Assembly (NCBI GenBank): GCA_934130215.1
Contig: CAKOXR010000035.1
Span: 1 to 9,739 of the forward strand
Reading direction: 5' to 3'
Length of the DNA: 9,739 nucleotides
Source: an uncultured Bacilli bacterium
GTDB lineage: Bacteria; Bacillota_I; Bacilli_A; RF39; UBA660
Part shown: positions 6,622 through 9,739 of the stretch, piece by piece
Layout: the number at the start of each line of letters is the position of its first letter
How positions within the stretch are numbered: the first letter of the stretch is position 1
Notes under the pieces: generated by a model
The model's input: the letters and a program-made list of their open reading frames with translations, nothing else
What the model was told of the DNA's origin: nothing
The model's database searches: none
Program-made: the position numbers and the translations under genes

Positions 6622-8223
6622 ATGACAAAATATGTATTTGTAACTGGAGGAGTTGTTTCTGGTTTGGGTAAAGGTATTACTGCATCTTCAATTGCTCTTC
6701 TTTTAAAGTCTAGAGGATACAAAGTTTTTATGCAAAAATTTGATCCTTATATAAATGTAGATCCTGGTACAATGAATCCTATTCAACATGGTGAAGTTTT
6801 TGTAACATATGATGGTTGTGAAACAGATCTAGATTTAGGTCATTATGAAAGATTTATTGATGAAGAATTAAATTATACATCTAATATAACAAATGGAAAA
6901 ATTTTTAAATCAGTTATTGAAAAAGAAAGAAGAGGAGATTATTTAGGGGCAACTGTTCAAATGGTTCCTCATATAACGAATGAAATAAAAAATAAAGTTT
7001 ATGAAGCTGGAGCTTCTACTAATGCTGATATAGTTATAACAGAAATTGGTGGAACTGTTGGGGATATAGAAAGTCAATCAATGATTGAAGCTTTAAGACA
7101 AATTAGTTATGAAAAGGGAAGAGAAAATACATTTTTTGTTCATTGTACATTAGTTCCTTTTATTTATGGTTCTGATGAATTAAAAACAAAACCTACTCAA
7201 AATAGTGTAAGAGATCTTAGAAACATGGGTATTCAACCTGATGCTTTAGTTATTAGAGTTCCTTTTAAAGCAGGGGATGCAATTAAGAAAAAATTATCTT
7301 TATTTTGTTCTCTTCCACAAGAAAATATTATAGATTCTATTGATGTTAAAAATTTATATGAAATTCCAATAAATTATTATAATCAAAAATTTGATGAAAT
7401 TATTTTAAATCATTTTAATTTAGGTTTAAGGAAAGCAAATATTAAATATTGGTTAGATTTAATAGATAAAGTTAATAATTTAAATAAGGAAATAACTATA
7501 TCTTTAGTTGGTAAATATACTGAATTACATGATGCTTATATATCTGTTGTTGAATCTTTAAAACATGCTGGTTATAAGTATGGTTCTAAAATTAATATAA
7601 ATTGGGTTAATTCTGAAGATTTAGAAAAAGAAGATGATTTAAATAATGTTTTTAAATCATCAAATGGTATAATTGTTCCTGGTGGTTTTGGTATAAGAGG
7701 TACTCTTGGTATGATGAAAGCAATAGAATATGCTAGGGTTAATAAAATTCCATTTTTGGGTATTTGTTTAGGTATGCAAATTGCGGTTATTGAATTTGCT
7801 CGTAATGTTTTAAAAATAGAATCTGCTACTTCTACAGAGTTTGATTCTTTTACAAGTGATCCTGTTATAGATTTAATGGCAGATCAAAAAGCAATTAGTA
7901 ATATGGGCGGAACTTTAAGGCTTGGTAATTATGATTGTCAGATTCAAAGGGATACTTTAGCTTATAAATTGTATAAAGAAGAATTTATTAAAGAAAGACA
8001 TAGACATAGATATGAATTTAATAATTTATATAGGGATAAAATGGAAAAAAATGGTTTGGTAATATCTGGTATTAATGTTGTTAATAATTTAGTTGAAATT
8101 ATTGAACTAAAAGATCATCCTTTCTTTATTGCTTCTCAATTTCATCCAGAATTTAAGAGTAGGCCTACAAAACCTCATCCTTTATTTGATGGATTTATAA
8201 AAGCAAGTCAAAAAAATATATAA
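6622..8223 (+). CDS. pyrG: CTP synthase (glutamine-hydrolysing)
   Basis: 533 residues, full length. The enzyme makes CTP from UTP, ATP and glutamine in the cytoplasm, the last step of de novo pyrimidine nucleotide synthesis. The N-terminal synthase domain shows the ATP loop GGVVSGLGKG (9-18), DPYINVDPGTMNPIQHGEV (41-59), DLDLGHYERF, and EIGGTVGDIES for magnesium and nucleotide binding. The C-terminal class I glutamine amidotransferase domain shows GGFGIRGTLG, the nucleophile C382 in GICLGMQ, and the partners H508 and E510 in FHPEF. No key residue is missing. It has its own promoter and AAGGAGG site, and ends in a bidirectional hairpin shared with the converging symporter gene. Codons are strongly T-ending (ggt, gtt, gct, att). 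Confidence 0.98.
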   Translation: MTKYVFVTGGVVSGLGKGITASSIALLLKSRGYKVFMQKFDPYINVDPGTMNPIQHGEVFVTYDGCETDLDLGHYERFIDEELNYTSNITNGKIFKSVIEKERRGDYLGATVQMVPHITNEIKNKVYEAGASTNADIVITEIGGTVGDIESQSMIEALRQISYEKGRENTFFVHCTLVPFIYGSDELKTKPTQNSVRDLRNMGIQPDALVIRVPFKAGDAIKKKLSLFCSLPQENIIDSIDVKNLYEIPINYYNQKFDEIILNHFNLGLRKANIKYWLDLIDKVNNLNKEITISLVGKYTELHDAYISVVESLKHAGYKYGSKININWVNSEDLEKEDDLNNVFKSSNGIIVPGGFGIRGTLGMMKAIEYARVNKIPFLGICLGMQIAVIEFARNVLKIESATSTEFDSFTSDPVIDLMADQKAISNMGGTLRLGNYDCQIQRDTLAYKLYKEEFIKERHRHRYEFNNLYRDKMEKNGLVISGINVVNNLVEIIELKDHPFFIASQFHPEFKSRPTKPHPLFDGFIKASQKNI

Positions 8224-8260
8224 TAAAAAGTAATTCTTTAATTAGAATTACTTTTTATTA
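8221..8260. terminator. Bidirectional terminator shared by pyrG and the symporter gene
   Basis: A perfect 17-bp stem (8221-8237 with 8244-8260) around TTAATT, with A and T tracts on either side so it works from both directions. It covers the pyrG stop codon (8221-8223), and the right arm together with part of the loop encodes the last residues and stop of the symporter gene (stop at 8238-8240). Confidence 0.9.
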
Positions 8261-9431
8261 TATTATCTACTAAGATAGAACAAGCAGAATCTCCAACTAC
8301 ATTTAAAACAGTTGCAGGAGCATCTATTATTGTTGCAATAACTGTTAACATTGGTAAAACACTTATTGGAACTCCTAATAGGGATATTATAAATGCTTCA
8401 GATATTGTTCCTCCTCCGATTGGTAGTGCTGTTACTAATAATGTAGCACTTAATGATATGAATATTATTTTGATTAATGAGATATCTAAATTAAATAAAT
8501 TTACTAAAAACATTATTTTAAATGAACTTCCTATTATAGATCCGTCTTTATGAAAATTAATTCCTAGTGGTATTACTGTTGATAATATATCATCTTTAAC
8601 TCCCATTTTTTTTGTGCTTTCTAAATTAGAGGGTATAGATGCTGCTGATGAGCATGTTGTTAGTGCATTTATTGTTGGTAAAAAAATGTTTTTAAAGTAT
8701 ATTTTTATTCCTTCTTTTCCTTTTGCTATATAAATATAAATTCCATATATTATAAAATATACAAATATGGATGTTATTAAATAGATTATAAATGTTTTAA
8801 TATATCCTTTTGTTATGTTGTTTCCAAAATTACCTACTAAGACACTTGCATATGCTCCTAGTCCTATTGGTGCATATAACATTATAATGTTAATTGTATT
8901 TGTGACTACATAGTTTAATTTGTCTAAAAAGTCTATTATTATTATACTTTTAGTTTTGGTTTTAGAAAGTGATAATCCAAATATTATAGAAATTACTATA
9001 ACTGCTACCATGTTATTAATGTCTAATAAATCTTTAAAGTTCGCAACTGTTATTATGTTAACAAATTTTTCTAAAAAGTTTATTTTAAAGTTATTTATTT
9101 GGGGTGTATAGTTAATACTTTTTACTAGTGGTGTTATACTAGATGCAAATATTCCGATTAAACAGCTTATGATTGATGTTATTAAAAATATACTAAATGT
9201 TATTAATAAAACTTTTTTTATTCTTTTTGGTTTATTCATTTTACCTATAGTACTTGATATATTTAAAAATATAATTGGTATAATAAGGCATGATAAAAGG
9301 TTAATAAATAGGTCTCCTAATGGTTTTATATAATTTGTTTTTTCTTTAAATATAATTCCTATAATACTTCCGATTACAAGGCTTATTATTAAATAAAATG
9401 ATCTTTTATAATTTTTTATTATATTTTTCAT
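8238..9431 (-). CDS. Dicarboxylate/amino acid:cation symporter family (SDF) transporter
   Basis: 397 residues from ATG 9431 with about eight membrane segments and the SDF family layout. Hairpin 1 is TCSSAASIP (259-267). The TM7 signature PLGINFHKDGS (288-298) replaces the usual NMDG with HKDG. Hairpin 2 is GGGTISEAF. TM8 is DAPATVLNVVGDS (370-382), keeping D370, T374, N377 and D381. The TM8 Arg that binds the side-chain carboxylate of glutamate or aspartate is Ala373. Transport of a small organic solute with an ion is well supported by family; the changes argue against acidic amino acids and suggest a neutral substrate, and possibly altered ion coupling. A GTG at 9437 lies within the ribosome site and is not the start. 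The gene converges on pyrG. Codons on its own strand are A-ending, as expected of a gene opposite to pyrG. Its promoter is not clear; a TATAAT lies very close to the ribosome site. Confidence 0.9.
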   Translation of the reverse strand: MKNIIKNYKRSFYLIISLVIGSIIGIIFKEKTNYIKPLGDLFINLLSCLIIPIIFLNISSTIGKMNKPKRIKKVLLITFSIFLITSIISCLIGIFASSITPLVKSINYTPQINNFKINFLEKFVNIITVANFKDLLDINNMVAVIVISIIFGLSLSKTKTKSIIIIDFLDKLNYVVTNTINIIMLYAPIGLGAYASVLVGNFGNNITKGYIKTFIIYLITSIFVYFIIYGIYIYIAKGKEGIKIYFKNIFLPTINALTTCSSAASIPSNLESTKKMGVKDDILSTVIPLGINFHKDGSIIGSSFKIMFLVNLFNLDISLIKIIFISLSATLLVTALPIGGGTISEAFIISLLGVPISVLPMLTVIATIIDAPATVLNVVGDSACSILVDNIIKSNSN

Positions 9432-9436
9432 ATTCA

Positions 9437-9442
9437 CTCCTT
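9437..9442 (-). promoter_or_regulatory. Ribosome binding site that sets the symporter start
   Basis: The minus strand reads AAGGAG at 9442-9437, five nt before ATG 9431. The in-frame GTG at 9437 uses the last G of this site, so it cannot be the start. The protein begins MKNIIKNY. Confidence 0.85.
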
Positions 9443-9577
9443 ATTTTATTATATTAAAAATATAAAAAAATATGAGTAAATGTGTAGTTGTAAACGATGT
9501 GAGACCGAATTTGTAAAAAAATGAAAGCAATATGATACAATCAGTTTAGTTATTGTTGAATATTGTTCTTTAGGTGT
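9443..9577. other. Intergenic region upstream of the symporter gene
   Basis: No protein gene is seen. TTGTAAA occurs at 9488-9494 and 9511-9517 (minus strand TTTACAA), with a partial copy GAGTAAA at 9474-9480. The two full copies flank the only G/C-rich patch, GATGTGAGACCGAAT. They could be binding sites for a regulator of the symporter. A plus-strand extended -10-like TGATACAAT lies at 9533-9541. All of this is weak in DNA of this composition. Confidence 0.25.
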
Positions 9578-9610
9578 TTCTAAATAATTAAATATTTTAA
9601 TTATTTAGAA
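9578..9610 (-). terminator. 33-nt perfect palindrome at the 3' end of the right-edge gene
   Basis: TTCTAAATAATTAAA (9578-9592) and its exact complement (9596-9610) around TAT. It covers the TAA stop of the minus-strand gene (9603-9601), as the other terminators here do. Neither side has a clean T tract, so termination would be weaker than at the other hairpins; it might instead stabilise the 3' end. Confidence 0.55.
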
Positions 9611-9739
9611 GTAGCAGTAGAAGCATTAGCTTCTATAATTTGCTTTCTTTTTTCGATTGGCAAAATCCAATTTAGGACTTGCATTGGTATTTTATTACTT
9701 CTATTTAAATAAGATTTCATTTGTTTTTTTAAATCTTCA
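9601..9739 (-). CDS. C-terminal end of an unidentified protein, 5' partial
   Basis: On the minus strand the frame is open from the window edge for 45 codons to TAA at 9603-9601. The visible peptide starts EDLKKQMKSYLNRSNKIP, continues QVLNWILPIEKRKQ, and ends in a small-residue tail EANASTATSK. It is a charged, probably helical C-terminus. I do not recognise the family. Support for a real gene: it is open to the edge in DNA where TAA is frequent, it is richer in G and C than the gap beside it, it has a typical bacterial tail, and a perfect palindrome sits on its stop codon. ATG at 9720 is not preceded by a ribosome site, so the start is probably outside the window. It lies upstream of the symporter on the same strand but is separated by 169 nt and the palindrome, so a shared operon is doubtful. 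Confidence 0.6.
   Translation of the reverse strand, partial: EDLKKQMKSYLNRSNKIPMQVLNWILPIEKRKQIIEANASTATSK

Noticed and set aside
9435..9437. GTG at 9437 as the symporter start
   Set aside because: Its G is the last base of the ribosome site AAGGAG. ATG at 9431 has the proper 5-nt spacing.
9578..9610. Attachment site or insertion sequence end
   Set aside because: The palindrome stands alone, has no integrase or transposase nearby, and sits on a stop codon like the terminators in this window.

Overview
The DNA is very A+T-rich. All eight visible stop codons are TAA, every Trp in the open frames is TGG, and the genes have strong AGGAG-type ribosome sites. This fits a low-GC Firmicutes/Mollicutes-like bacterium, probably an uncultured host-associated member of the Bacilli (for example the RF39/Erysipelotrichia side of the tree). 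That placement is inference; the code looks standard because no TGA is used for Trp.

Layout, left to right. Positions 3-1586 (+) hold the C-terminal 527 residues of a surface protein with BspA-type (DUF285) leucine-rich repeats and a C-terminal CUB-like domain; its start lies outside the window. Next is a hexapeptide-repeat acyltransferase related to serine acetyltransferases (1643-2272, +), closed by a strong terminator. The gap before the next gene is not empty. On the minus strand it carries a perfect extended -10 promoter, a small stem-closed region and a terminator, which together look like an unnamed RNA of about 75 nt. A divergent promoter then drives a large SWIM-SNF2 helicase-like ATPase (2490-5651, +) and a translationally coupled 87-residue helical protein of unknown function (5654-5917). 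A short SpaA/Cna-B-like protein without a signal peptide follows (6005-6538), with its own promoter, a near-perfect Shine-Dalgarno site and a terminator. Then comes pyrG (CTP synthase, 6622-8223). Facing pyrG on the minus strand is a dicarboxylate/amino acid:cation symporter family protein (8238-9431); the two share one bidirectional terminator. The right edge holds the last 45 codons of another minus-strand gene (9601-9739) with a 33-nt palindrome over its stop codon.

How the genes relate. Only the SNF2 gene and its 87-aa neighbour look like one operon; most others are single transcription units with their own promoter and/or terminator. Two genes concern the cell surface or surface-type folds (the LRR/CUB protein and the SpaA-like protein), one may modify a small molecule or glycan (the acyltransferase), and pyrG is core nucleotide metabolism. 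I see no mobile element, CRISPR array, tRNA or rRNA, and no recognisable defence system. The most interesting items are the candidate small RNA, the signal-less SpaA-like protein, the altered substrate and cation motifs of the symporter, the block at 1643-5651 whose codon choice is A-ending while its + strand neighbours are T-ending, and the habit of placing terminator hairpins over stop codons.
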